Below are positions 24,699 through 32,490 of a stretch of 64,000 bases of DNA, in pieces. The first letter of the stretch is position 1, and every line of letters starts with the position of its first letter. Below the pieces are notes generated by a model. The model made no database searches. It was not told where the DNA came from and saw only the letters and a list, made by a program, of their open reading frames with translations. Source of the stretch: Hamadaea sp. (GTDB taxonomy: Bacteria > Actinomycetota > Actinomycetes > Mycobacteriales > Micromonosporaceae). Both the position numbers and the translations under genes were made by a program. The DNA is taken from NCBI RefSeq assembly GCF_013362815.1, contig NZ_JABFVK010000069.1:22497-86496 (forward strand). Reading direction: 5' to 3'.

Positions 24699-26118
24699 TC
24701 CTCGCCTCCTTTGGCGATTCCGCGATGGAACAGAGCCCGAGCTTCCCGGACTGGGCAAGGCTACCCATCTGATGCAGGGTGACGCCGGATCGCCGGGCGC
24801 GGTCGTACAGCAGCCCTGCGGCGCTCAAGACCTTGAGGACGGCGGCCGGTGGCCGGCCCACGAGCCGATCCCCCTGAACATTGTCGGAGGCGACGTAGTA
24901 GAAATCGGCACCCTGCGCGTCGACCAGGACCCCACGGCGCTGGTCGTACGCCGCACCGGTCAGTAGACGCGCCAGACCGAAGGGATGCGTGGTTCCGCCG
25001 AGCCGGAGGTTGATCTCTCCGAAGTAGATCTGTCGCTCGGTGTGCGAGACAAGGAAGTCGATCCCGAAGTGGCCGACGACACCCCGCTCGGCGAGGACGG
25101 CCGCGATCCGGCGTGCGTGCTCGACGATCGCGTCCCGGTACGCCGGCCGGGCCGGGAACTCGCAGCCGACGTAGACCTGACTTTCGAGGCCGCCCAGAAT
25201 CTGGTCGTGTGTCGACACCACCTCCGGCTCCCGGCCGGGCTTGATCAGTAGTTGCACTGAAGGCGAGTCGATCGGGCCCGGCACCATCCGTTCGACCACA
25301 CCGCCGCGCTCACGCAGCCGACGCGCGTAGTCCTCCCAGGACCTCACACCGTCGGGGAGCGCCGCCCAGAGCCCGGAGGCGATTTTCACGTCGTCGCCGC
25401 CCGGCCTTGCGCGCACGATCGCGTTCCCCATGCCGCTGAAGGAATCGTTGAGTTTGAGCACCGCCCGATCCGGCGTCTGCGCGCCGAGCGCCGCGAACGC
25501 CTTCTGGACGTCGTCGGCGGTATGCACGTTCTCCACCCCTTCGACGACGGGAACGCCCGCCGCCCGAGCTGCTATCCGGCCGCCGCTCTTGCCACCGAGG
25601 TACGCCGTCGCGGAGGCGGTGCCGTAGATGGGGACGCCAAGTCGTGCGCCGAGCTCTTCCTCTTGCGGGGTCACGTTGAACGGAAGCAGATACACCCGGG
25701 GGTCGTGGGCTACAAGCTCCCGGATCCCGTCGATCACCTCCGGATGCTGGAGGGTCTTGGTGGTCAGCGGAATCTGCCGGGCGTCGTGCAGCGGCGAAAG
25801 CACGAGTCGCCGCCGCGCGTCGGCCGGATCAGGCAGGAAGCGCAGATAGTAATCGAGGATCTCGGGATCGATGTCCGTACTGGACAGGAAGACGAGCCGT
25901 ACGCCGGGCTCCCGGAGCGTCAGTAACAGGAAGAGCAGCCGCTCTTCGTAGTACTGGATACCGAGGACGTCCTTCAGCTCGTCCGTGGGAAGTGTCAGTG
26001 ACGGGACGACCACCATCGTTCCGTCGGCCAGGTCGAAGGGACCCCGTCCACCGGCAGCGGCGAGGAAGGCGGCCTGCCGTCGCATCCACTCTTCATTGAG
26101 CAAATCTTGGTGCGCCAC
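24652..26118 (-). CDS. ATP-grasp peptide ligase, PGM1-related
   Basis: 488 residues. The N-terminal ~170 residues form a pre-ATP-grasp domain (MVVVPSLTLPTDELKDVLGIQYYEERLLFLL). The ATP-grasp core has GGKSGGRIAARAAGVPV, RAVLKLNDSFSGMGNAIV, VVERMVPG and GHFGIDFLVSHTERQIYFGEINLRLGGTTHP, where GEINLR supplies the metal ligands. The end (LHQMGSLAQSGKLGLCSIAES) resembles the C-terminal domain of PGM1, the ligase that joins a peptide to a nonribosomal starter in pheganomycin synthesis. Expected reaction: ATP-dependent amide bond formation. No precursor peptide gene is obvious nearby. GTG start with GGAG upstream; the SnoaL-like gene overlaps its end. Confidence 0.85.
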   Translation of the reverse strand: MAHQDLLNEEWMRRQAAFLAAAGGRGPFDLADGTMVVVPSLTLPTDELKDVLGIQYYEERLLFLLLTLREPGVRLVFLSSTDIDPEILDYYLRFLPDPADARRRLVLSPLHDARQIPLTTKTLQHPEVIDGIRELVAHDPRVYLLPFNVTPQEEELGARLGVPIYGTASATAYLGGKSGGRIAARAAGVPVVEGVENVHTADDVQKAFAALGAQTPDRAVLKLNDSFSGMGNAIVRARPGGDDVKIASGLWAALPDGVRSWEDYARRLRERGGVVERMVPGPIDSPSVQLLIKPGREPEVVSTHDQILGGLESQVYVGCEFPARPAYRDAIVEHARRIAAVLAERGVVGHFGIDFLVSHTERQIYFGEINLRLGGTTHPFGLARLLTGAAYDQRRGVLVDAQGADFYYVASDNVQGDRLVGRPPAAVLKVLSAAGLLYDRARRSGVTLHQMGSLAQSGKLGLCSIAESPKEARIGFQNAVGELLRDDS

Positions 26119-26305
26119 CTGGAACTCCGAAGACGAAGGAGCCTCACCCGACAGTCACTCAGCGTATTATGCGCCTGCTCGCGTGCCTCGGCGGGGAGCA
26201 CCGGGCGGCCTCGAGGGCGGTCGCTCGGACGGCGGCACCACGACCAACGACTCAATGCTGATCAGGATGCGCCGCGAACTCGACACCATTGCTTAGGCTG
26301 GGCCC

Positions 26306-26902
26306 ATGGAATGGGTTATCGGCATCATCTGCGTGCTTCTGCTGGTCCTGGTCGTCGGCGGGTGGGGAGTCTCCGTCTACAACGGGCTCGTCCGCGCGCG
26401 CAACGCGTACAAGAACGCCTTCGCCCAGATCGACGTGCAACTGACCCGGCGGCATGACCTGATCCCCAACCTGGTGGAGACGGCCAAGGGGTACATCAAG
26501 CACGAGCGGGAGACCCTCGAAGCCGTCACGGCGGCACGGACCCGGGCTGTCGCGGCGCAGTCCGCCGCCACCGGCAAGCCGGGCGACCCGGCCGCGATGC
26601 AGGAGCTGGGCGGGGCCGAGGGCATGCTGACCCAGGCGCTGGGCCGGCTGTTCGCGGTCGCCGAGGCCTATCCGGACCTGAAGGCCAACCAGAACATGAT
26701 GCAGCTCTCCGAGGAGCTGACGAGCACGGAGAACCGGGTCGCGTTCGCCCGGCAGGCCTACAACGACTCCGTCATGGCCTACAACAACAAGCGTGAGGTC
26801 TTCCCGGCCAACCTGGTCGCCGGCATCGGCGGCTTCACCCCGGCCGCCCTGCTGGAGATCGAGGACCCGCAGCAGCGGCAGGCGCCCAAGGTCCAGTTCT
26901 GA
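26306..26902 (+). CDS. lemA: LemA family protein
   Basis: 198 residues. One N-terminal membrane segment (WVIGIICVLLLVLVVGGWGV) is followed by the helical LemA domain: YNGLVRARNAYKNAFAQIDVQLTRRHDLIPNLVETAKGY, then FAVAEAYPDLKANQNMMQLSEELTSTENRVAFARQAYND. LemA proteins are membrane-anchored helical bundles often paired with membrane metalloproteases. The M48 protease gene starts 20 bases downstream on the same strand, which supports a two-gene operon. Confidence 0.93.
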   Translation: MEWVIGIICVLLLVLVVGGWGVSVYNGLVRARNAYKNAFAQIDVQLTRRHDLIPNLVETAKGYIKHERETLEAVTAARTRAVAAQSAATGKPGDPAAMQELGGAEGMLTQALGRLFAVAEAYPDLKANQNMMQLSEELTSTENRVAFARQAYNDSVMAYNNKREVFPANLVAGIGGFTPAALLEIEDPQQRQAPKVQF

Positions 26903-26922
26903 CCTCGCCGCGGACCCCTCGG

Positions 26923-28842
26923 ATGGACTTCTTCGGCCGCCAGCAACAGGTACGCCGCATGTCGGCGCGCCTGGTCGTGCTGTTCGTCGTCGCCGTGATC
27001 GGCATCATCGTCACCGTCTCGCTGGCGGTGATCACGGCGTTCGGCGCTTGGGATGAAGACCCCACGACGATCGTCGGCCTGGCCGTCCTCGCCGCGGCCG
27101 TCACCGGCCTGTCGATCGGGCTGGCCAGCCTGTTCCGGACGGTGAGCCTGCGCGGCGGCGGCGGGAAGGTCGCCATCGAACTGGGCGGCGTCCTCGTCCC
27201 GCAGGACACGACCGATCCCCAGCTCCGGAGGCTGCGCAACGTCGTCGAGGAGATCGCCATCGCGTCCGGCGTACCGGTGCCGCAGGTGTATGTGCTGCCC
27301 CAGGAGCAGGGCATCAACGCCTTCGCCGCCGGTTGGTCGCCGACGGACGCGGCCGTCGCGGTCACGCAGGGGTCGCTGGATCGGCTCAACCGCGACGAGC
27401 TGCAAGGCGTCATCGCGCACGAGTTCAGCCACGTCCTCAACGGCGACATGCGGCTCAACATCCGGCTGATCGGCCTGCTGTTCGGGATCCTCTTCCTCAC
27501 CGTCATCGGCCGGGAGCTGTTGCGCTGGGGCTTCTTCGCAGGCAGCGGGAACAACCGATCCAAGGACGGCGAGAAGTCCGGGGGCAATCCGTTGCCGCTG
27601 ATCGGGCTGGCCATGGTGTTCGCCGGCCTCATCGGCGTCTTCGCCGGACGCCTCATCCAGGCCTCGGTGTCCCGGCAACGGGAGTACCTCGCCGACGCCT
27701 CGGCGGTGCAGTTCACCCGGCAGACCTCGGGTATCGCGGGCGCGCTGAAGAAGATCGCCGGGCTGCCCACCGGGTCGCAGATCCGTAACCCGCGTGAGGA
27801 AGAAGTCGGGCACATGCTGTTCGGCTCCGGCCGCCGGCTCACCTCGCTGTTCGCGACCCACCCGCCGCTGGCGGATCGGATCAAGGTGCTGGAGCCGGAG
27901 TTCGACCCGGCCGAGCTGGACCGCCTGGCCCAGCAGTGGGCGCAGCAGCCGCCGGACGGGCAGCAGGAGGACATCGCGCTCGGGTTCGCCCCACCGGCTC
28001 CGGTCGCGCCGAAGACCCCTCCGAAGGCGGCCGTCCAGCCGTCCGTAGTGGTCACCCAGGTCGCCGCGCCGACCAGTGAGTCCTACGAACGGGCCGGAGC
28101 GCTGCTCGGCGAGATCCCGGCGGACGTGCTGAGCCGGGCGCGCGATCCGCGTACGGTCGCGCCGTTGACGCTGGGACTCCTGATGGCGGAGGACGCGTCG
28201 GCTCGGGACGCCCAGTACCGGACGTTGCAGGAGAAGGTCGGACTCCGGATCGCCGACGCCGCCCTGGCCGAGGCGAACGAGCTGAGTACGCTCGCCCCGG
28301 CGCACCGGCTGCCGTTGGCCGAGATCGCCTTCCCGGCGTTGCGTTCGCTGGCGACGGCGGATCAGCAGGCCATCCTCGGCGCGGTGTTCGCCCTCATCCA
28401 CGCCGACGGCCGGATCACGGTCTTCGAGTACTGCCTGTCCCGGCTGCTGCTCGACCAGCTCCAGGAGTCGATGTCGCCGAAGTCCGGCTGGCGGGAGCCG
28501 TCGCGTACGCTCGCGAACACGACCGACGCCGCGCTGATCCTGCTCGCCGTCCTCGCTCAGGCCGGTGCGGTCAGCTCGACGCGGGCGCAGAGCGCGTTCG
28601 ACGCCGGAGTCGCCGTCCTGCTGCCCGGCAAGCAGGCCGAGTACGTCGCTCCCCCGCGCGGCATCGTCGAACTCGAATCGGTCTGGGCTTCGCTCGACGG
28701 CCTCGTCCCGGACGACAAGTCCCGGCTGGTTCAGGCCATCGTCGCGGTGATCGCGTCGGACGGCACGGTCACCGTGGCCGAAGGCGAGTTGCTACGGACA
28801 GTGTGCTCACTGCTCCACTGCCCGCTGCCGCCGCTCGGCTGA
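26923..28842 (+). CDS. M48 (HtpX-like) membrane metalloprotease with C-terminal TerB-like domain
   Basis: 639 residues, about twice the length of HtpX. Two membrane helices (30-75) precede the M48 core with zinc motif HEFSH at 166-170, two further helices (about 180-245) and the distal SVSRQREYLADASAVQFTR segment carrying the third ligand Glu. After a Pro/Gln-rich linker, residues ~385-639 are helical with two acidic loops (FALIHADGRITVFEYCLSRLLL and VIASDGTVTVAEGELLRTVC) that resemble TerB-like metal-binding repeats. Likely role: quality control of membrane proteins, in operon with LemA. Ribosome site weak. Confidence 0.88.
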   Translation: MDFFGRQQQVRRMSARLVVLFVVAVIGIIVTVSLAVITAFGAWDEDPTTIVGLAVLAAAVTGLSIGLASLFRTVSLRGGGGKVAIELGGVLVPQDTTDPQLRRLRNVVEEIAIASGVPVPQVYVLPQEQGINAFAAGWSPTDAAVAVTQGSLDRLNRDELQGVIAHEFSHVLNGDMRLNIRLIGLLFGILFLTVIGRELLRWGFFAGSGNNRSKDGEKSGGNPLPLIGLAMVFAGLIGVFAGRLIQASVSRQREYLADASAVQFTRQTSGIAGALKKIAGLPTGSQIRNPREEEVGHMLFGSGRRLTSLFATHPPLADRIKVLEPEFDPAELDRLAQQWAQQPPDGQQEDIALGFAPPAPVAPKTPPKAAVQPSVVVTQVAAPTSESYERAGALLGEIPADVLSRARDPRTVAPLTLGLLMAEDASARDAQYRTLQEKVGLRIADAALAEANELSTLAPAHRLPLAEIAFPALRSLATADQQAILGAVFALIHADGRITVFEYCLSRLLLDQLQESMSPKSGWREPSRTLANTTDAALILLAVLAQAGAVSSTRAQSAFDAGVAVLLPGKQAEYVAPPRGIVELESVWASLDGLVPDDKSRLVQAIVAVIASDGTVTVAEGELLRTVCSLLHCPLPPLG

Positions 28843-28857
28843 GTCGGGCTCTGTTGG

Positions 28858-28960
28858 GGCTGGATCAGGGATCTGGGCCGAATCTCGCCGGGGAGCCTCT
28901 TGGGCGAGCCGCCAGGAGTGCAGTCAGCTTCAAGATTCGACCGAGATCCGTGATCCAGCC
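28858..28960. terminator. Long inverted repeat, family B copy 2, overlapping a gene's 3' end
   Basis: Arms 28858-28885 and 28933-28960 pair at 25 of 28 positions around a 47-base loop. The words CTGGATCA and CGAATCT tie it to the copies at 19647 and 34613. It separates the convergent protease and membrane-protein genes. Its right arm encodes the last residues and supplies the stop codon of the minus-strand gene that begins at 29970. Confidence 0.68.
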
Positions 28961-29970
28961 TCGGCGTTCCGGTATTTGTCGAGCTGTTCGGCGCGCTCGT
29001 CGTACGCCAATCGGGTCAACTGCGAGCTGAGTGTCCACATCGTACGTTCCTCGGACAGCCCCTCCGGCAGCCGCAGGCCCAGCGCTTCCGCCAACGGGAC
29101 GCGGCCGACGTTCACCATCGCGCGTACCGCTGCGGCCCAGTCGTCGGTGGTGACGACGGCGGCCCGATACCAGCCGACCGACAGCAGGAGCAGGGCCGCG
29201 ACGGAGATCCACAACTGGACGGAGCCGGTCACCGTCCCGCTCAACACCGCACCGACGGCGACGGCCGCCACGATGAGGTGCCCGAAGAGCAGGCTCACGA
29301 AGAAGTCCACAGTGGTCCGCGCCTGATCCACCTGCTTGGCCGTACGCTCCGGGACCACCGCGGTCAGCTCGTACCAGAAGACCTGAGAGTCGAGGCGGTA
29401 GCGGTCGTAGCCGTACTCCTCCAGCCGCCGGATCGCGTTGCCGAGCCGGGTCGCCACGACTTGGCCGTCGTCGACGGGGAAGCGGCGCAACCGTTCGTGC
29501 ATCAGTCCACGCTGGACGGACCCACGCCGGGCGTCGGCCGCGACGTGCCGGCCCACCAGCGGGTGGGCTCGCATGGCGGCGAGCGCGGCCGCCCCCGCCT
29601 CGTCGAGGGTGCCGTCGGCTTCCGCGTCGGCCAGCCGGGCCGCGTCGAGCCGGTCGGCGAGCAGATGCTTGCGGCGCAACATGCGACGGCGTCCGGCTGC
29701 GACGAGCGGGCGTGGCCAGCCGAGGTAGCCCTCGAGTATCCGGAACAACGGCGTCTGGACCGCAGCGAGCAGCAGTCCGCCGAGAATCGCGACGGCCAGC
29801 GCCACCAGCCCGGTACGCGTGGCGTCGTCGGCGATGTCACCGAGGCGCGGCAGACCGGCGACCCCCGGCAGCAACCAGACCGCAAGGAGCACGTTGACGG
29901 CGGCGGGCAGAATCCAGCCGACCACGAGCCCCCAGCCGCCGCTCAGGACTCCCTTGACGATGTCGCTCAC
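28930..29970 (-). CDS. Membrane protein of unknown function
   Basis: 346 residues with four membrane segments: two near the N-terminus (GGWGLVVGWILPAAVNVLLA and GLVALAVAILGGLLLAAVQT) and two near residues 240-290 (LLFGHLIVAAVAVGAVLSG and LWISVAALLLLSVGWY). A charged helical region lies between them (HLLADRLDAARLADAEADG ... RRFPVDDGQVVATRLGNAIRRLEEYGYDRYR). No family recognised. GTG 29970 is preceded by GAGG and overlaps the stop of the proline-rich gene by 4 bases, so the two are coupled. The C-terminal nine residues (AGSRISVES) come from the family B palindrome, suggesting that the element replaced the original end. Confidence 0.72.
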   Translation of the reverse strand: MSDIVKGVLSGGWGLVVGWILPAAVNVLLAVWLLPGVAGLPRLGDIADDATRTGLVALAVAILGGLLLAAVQTPLFRILEGYLGWPRPLVAAGRRRMLRRKHLLADRLDAARLADAEADGTLDEAGAAALAAMRAHPLVGRHVAADARRGSVQRGLMHERLRRFPVDDGQVVATRLGNAIRRLEEYGYDRYRLDSQVFWYELTAVVPERTAKQVDQARTTVDFFVSLLFGHLIVAAVAVGAVLSGTVTGSVQLWISVAALLLLSVGWYRAAVVTTDDWAAAVRAMVNVGRVPLAEALGLRLPEGLSEERTMWTLSSQLTRLAYDERAEQLDKYRNAEAGSRISVES

Positions 29971-30341
29971 GAGCGACCTCGGAGGCGGCGGAACAACCGC
30001 GTGAAGAACGGCTCGTGGTATTCGGTCCGGGGACCGGGAACTGCGATCCGACCACCGTCCGTCATGAACGGTCCGGGTGGCGGCCCACCGGGCGGGCTCA
30101 TCGACCACGGCTCATCCGTGACGAACGGGCCGGGCGGCGGCCCACCCGGCGGGCTCATCGACCAAGGTTCATCAGTGATGAACGGGCCGGGCGGCGGTCC
30201 ACCGGGCGCCCTCGGACCCCAGTCGTCGTCGCTGAGGTACGGCCCGGGCGGTGCCGAACCAGGCGGCTGCACCGGTCGCGACCAGTCGCCTTCCGGCGGC
30301 CGGAGCTGCGGCGGAACAGGCGATTCATCGGGTGTGGACAT
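29967..30341 (-). CDS. Proline-rich repeat protein
   Basis: 124 residues, very rich in Pro and Gly. It has three copies of a 19-residue unit, F-x-TDEPWSMSPPGGPPPGP, plus a diverged copy nearer the start (YLSDDDWGPRAPGG). It ends with a basic tail FFTRLFRRLRGRS. No domain is recognised; such regions act as flexible linkers or scaffolds. GGGGAGG precedes the ATG at 30341. It overlaps the downstream membrane protein gene by 4 bases, and its basic end may lie at the membrane. Confidence 0.7.
   Translation of the reverse strand: MSTPDESPVPPQLRPPEGDWSRPVQPPGSAPPGPYLSDDDWGPRAPGGPPPGPFITDEPWSMSPPGGPPPGPFVTDEPWSMSPPGGPPPGPFMTDGGRIAVPGPRTEYHEPFFTRLFRRLRGRS
30066..30210. repeat. 57-base in-frame tandem repeat
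   Basis: Units begin at 30066, 30123 and 30180, each 57 bases, the last incomplete. They encode the 19-residue units of the proline-rich protein, and copies differ at only a few positions. The repeat number is likely to vary between strains. Confidence 0.85.
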
Positions 30342-30415
30342 ACGCGACCTCCCCAGGCCGGGAACGGAAAGCGCCCACATCGTACTGCCGGGAAACGCGG
30401 GCCGAAGCCCGCTCG

Positions 30416-30988
30416 TCAGCGGCCCAGAATTTCCGCGACTTGCTGGGCGAGCGCCGCCCGGTCGCCTCGATTGTCGACCCGTTCGTGCGGCACACCCGGC
30501 GCCTGGTCGGGCCGGATCCGGGCCACATACGCCGCGTAGTCCGCGAGCTTGGCTCCGTCCCGCGCGAGTCCCCGGGATTCGATCCGGCCCCGCAGTGTCA
30601 CCGGATCGGTGTGCACCCAGACGAGGCGTACGCGGGGACCGCCGAGCGCGCCGACCCAGGCGCTCCATCGGCCCGGGTCGTGGATCTGGCCACTGAACGG
30701 CCCCGACAGCAGCACCGGGCAGCCGTGCGAGCGCACTTCCCGCGCCGTGGCGGTGAGCCCGGCGTACTCGTGGCTCTTGATGTGCTCGTCGTACCAGGGC
30801 CCCTCGCGTTCGCCCTCGGGCCGCCCGTACGCCGCCAGCGTCGCGGCGACGAAATCGCCGTACAGGGTGTCCTTGTCGAGCAGCGCCGGCACCGGATCGA
30901 GCCGCTCCAGCAGGAGATCCGCGACCGTCGACTTACCGGCCCCGGGCGGCCCGGCGACCACCCACACGTCCGCCACCTGCGCTTTCAC
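30416..30988 (-). CDS. P-loop kinase-like ATPase
   Basis: 190 residues. Walker [19 protein letters not shown] sits at residue ~13. [12 protein letters not shown] follows, and a lid-like segment has [24 protein letters not shown]. This is the layout of small kinases such as gluconate/shikimate kinase relatives and of chloramphenicol phosphotransferase-like proteins. The substrate cannot be named. GTG start; it diverges from the thiamine-binding protein gene, with starts only 23 bases apart. Confidence 0.8.
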   Translation of the reverse strand: MKAQVADVWVVAGPPGAGKSTVADLLLERLDPVPALLDKDTLYGDFVAATLAAYGRPEGEREGPWYDEHIKSHEYAGLTATAREVRSHGCPVLLSGPFSGQIHDPGRWSAWVGALGGPRVRLVWVHTDPVTLRGRIESRGLARDGAKLADYAAYVARIRPDQAPGVPHERVDNRGDRAALAQQVAEILGR

Positions 30989-31011
30989 GCCCCGATGATA
31001 GCCTCGTGATC

Positions 31012-31317
31012 ATGTCCGTTCTGGTCGCGTTCAGTGTTTCCCCGGTCGGCACCGGCGAGGACGTCGGAGAGATCGTCGCCGAGGCCGTACGCGTCGTCCG
31101 CGCGTCCGGTCTGCCGAACCGCACCGATGCCATGTTCACCACGATCGAAGGCGAGACCTGGGACGAGGTGATGGCCGTCGTGAAGGCTGCCACCGAGGCG
31201 GTGCACGCCCGCTCTCCGCGTACCGGTCTCGTCCTCAAGCTCGACTGGCGCGACGGCGTGAACGGAGCACTCGACGCGAAGATCGCCACGGTCGATCGCT
31301 ATTTGGGCGAGGACTGA
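31012..31317 (+). CDS. Thiamine-binding protein, MTH1187/YkoF-like
   Basis: 101 residues, the normal size of the UPF0045 family. It starts [19 protein letters not shown] and has [20 protein letters not shown] and a C-terminal DRYLGE. Members form tetramers of ferredoxin-like folds and bind thiamine or its precursors. I chose the ATG at 31012; a GTG two codons earlier is also possible. The gene converges on and overlaps the next gene by 19 bases. Confidence 0.85.
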   Translation: MSVLVAFSVSPVGTGEDVGEIVAEAVRVVRASGLPNRTDAMFTTIEGETWDEVMAVVKAATEAVHARSPRTGLVLKLDWRDGVNGALDAKIATVDRYLGED

Positions 31318-32417
31318 CGCTGAGCCGGGACGGTTCGCGTCAGGCGTACCGCCGTGTCCGCCGAAAGCGGAGGAAGCGCGAGCCGGATCGTGCCGTCGGT
31401 CGTGACCACCGTGTTCTGCCGCAGCGCGGACCCGTCGGCCGCCGCGCACCAGGTGGCGGTGTACGCGCCCGGCGTGAAACCACCGAGCGCCACGGAACCC
31501 TCCGAAGTGGAGGGAAGCCAGAGCAGCGCGCGGTTCGGCGAGGTGAGCGCGAGGGCGGGGCCGGCCGCGACCGGCGTGAACGACCCGAGGCACTCCCCCG
31601 CGAGAAACCTGCTCAGACCGTTGAACCGCAGGTCACCGAGGTGACCGGCGAACCCGGAGAAGATCGTCGCCCACGGCGAGCGGTCGCCTTCGTACACCAC
31701 CGGCAGGTCACCGAGGCCCGGGCCGATCTCGAAGTCGGCGCCGACGATCGGGTGACCGTAGGGGTCGACCGCGCGAAGCGCCTCTGTCCACTCCAGACTC
31801 ATCGATGACCAGGCGAACAGTGCCGGGTGCGCGGCCCAGCGCGCGCCCGCGTGCAGCGTCCAGTCGGTCGCGGGCAAGGTCATGATCACCGCAATGCCGC
31901 GCTCGACAGCCAGATCGAGCACCTCGTCCAGCAGCCGGGCCGGCTTGCCCGGCGGTTCGGCGGCCAGGCGGGTCACGGTCGCACCCGCCGCGGCCAGCTC
32001 CGCGAGACGGCGCGGCGCGTCGGCGAGCGGCCCCAGGTCCGCGCCGAGCGGCAGGAACGGCTCACCAGACTCGTAGCGAAATGCCCTGTCTTGTGGGTGA
32101 ATCGCCCCGCGGGCCGCCGGATCCGGGTCGACGTCCAGACCGAGCGGCGGACTCAACTCCACTCCGTGACTGGCCACCACCTGCCAGTGACCAGGCAGCG
32201 GCGGCGCGAAGCGCACACGCCAGCCGGCCCCGTCGGGAAACGCCGGCACCGCCGTGGTCAGTCCGGCCGGGCCGGTCACGGTCAGGATCGGCTCTTCCTC
32301 GCCCATCTGGGGATATGCGTGACGCACTTCCCCGTCAGAGTGACGCACCCCGTCCAGGGTGAACTCGGTCGGCCGGTGCACCGCGGTCTGACCGGGCCCG
32401 GTGAGGATCAAGGTCAC
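31299..32417 (-). CDS. DUF5060 / glycoside-hydrolase-like protein
   Basis: 372 residues. An N-terminal beta domain of the DUF5060 type ([14 protein letters not shown] ... [20 protein letters not shown]) leads to a barrel-like middle ([47 protein letters not shown]) and a C-terminal beta domain ([20 protein letters not shown]). Relatives are DUF4038/apiosidase-like glycosidases, usually over 450 residues. This one is short and I do not see the expected acid/base Glu in the segment [14 protein letters not shown], so it may be inactive or altered. No signal peptide. GTG start. Confidence 0.7.
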   Translation of the reverse strand: MTLILTGPGQTAVHRPTEFTLDGVRHSDGEVRHAYPQMGEEEPILTVTGPAGLTTAVPAFPDGAGWRVRFAPPLPGHWQVVASHGVELSPPLGLDVDPDPAARGAIHPQDRAFRYESGEPFLPLGADLGPLADAPRRLAELAAAGATVTRLAAEPPGKPARLLDEVLDLAVERGIAVIMTLPATDWTLHAGARWAAHPALFAWSSMSLEWTEALRAVDPYGHPIVGADFEIGPGLGDLPVVYEGDRSPWATIFSGFAGHLGDLRFNGLSRFLAGECLGSFTPVAAGPALALTSPNRALLWLPSTSEGSVALGGFTPGAYTATWCAAADGSALRQNTVVTTDGTIRLALPPLSADTAVRLTRTVPAQRQSSPK

Positions 32418-32490
32418 GGCGCAAACGATTTCATCGATCCACAGCGGCGGGCAACCGCCGTTCGGAGGGTCCGCCTGTAGTGTCTGTGGC

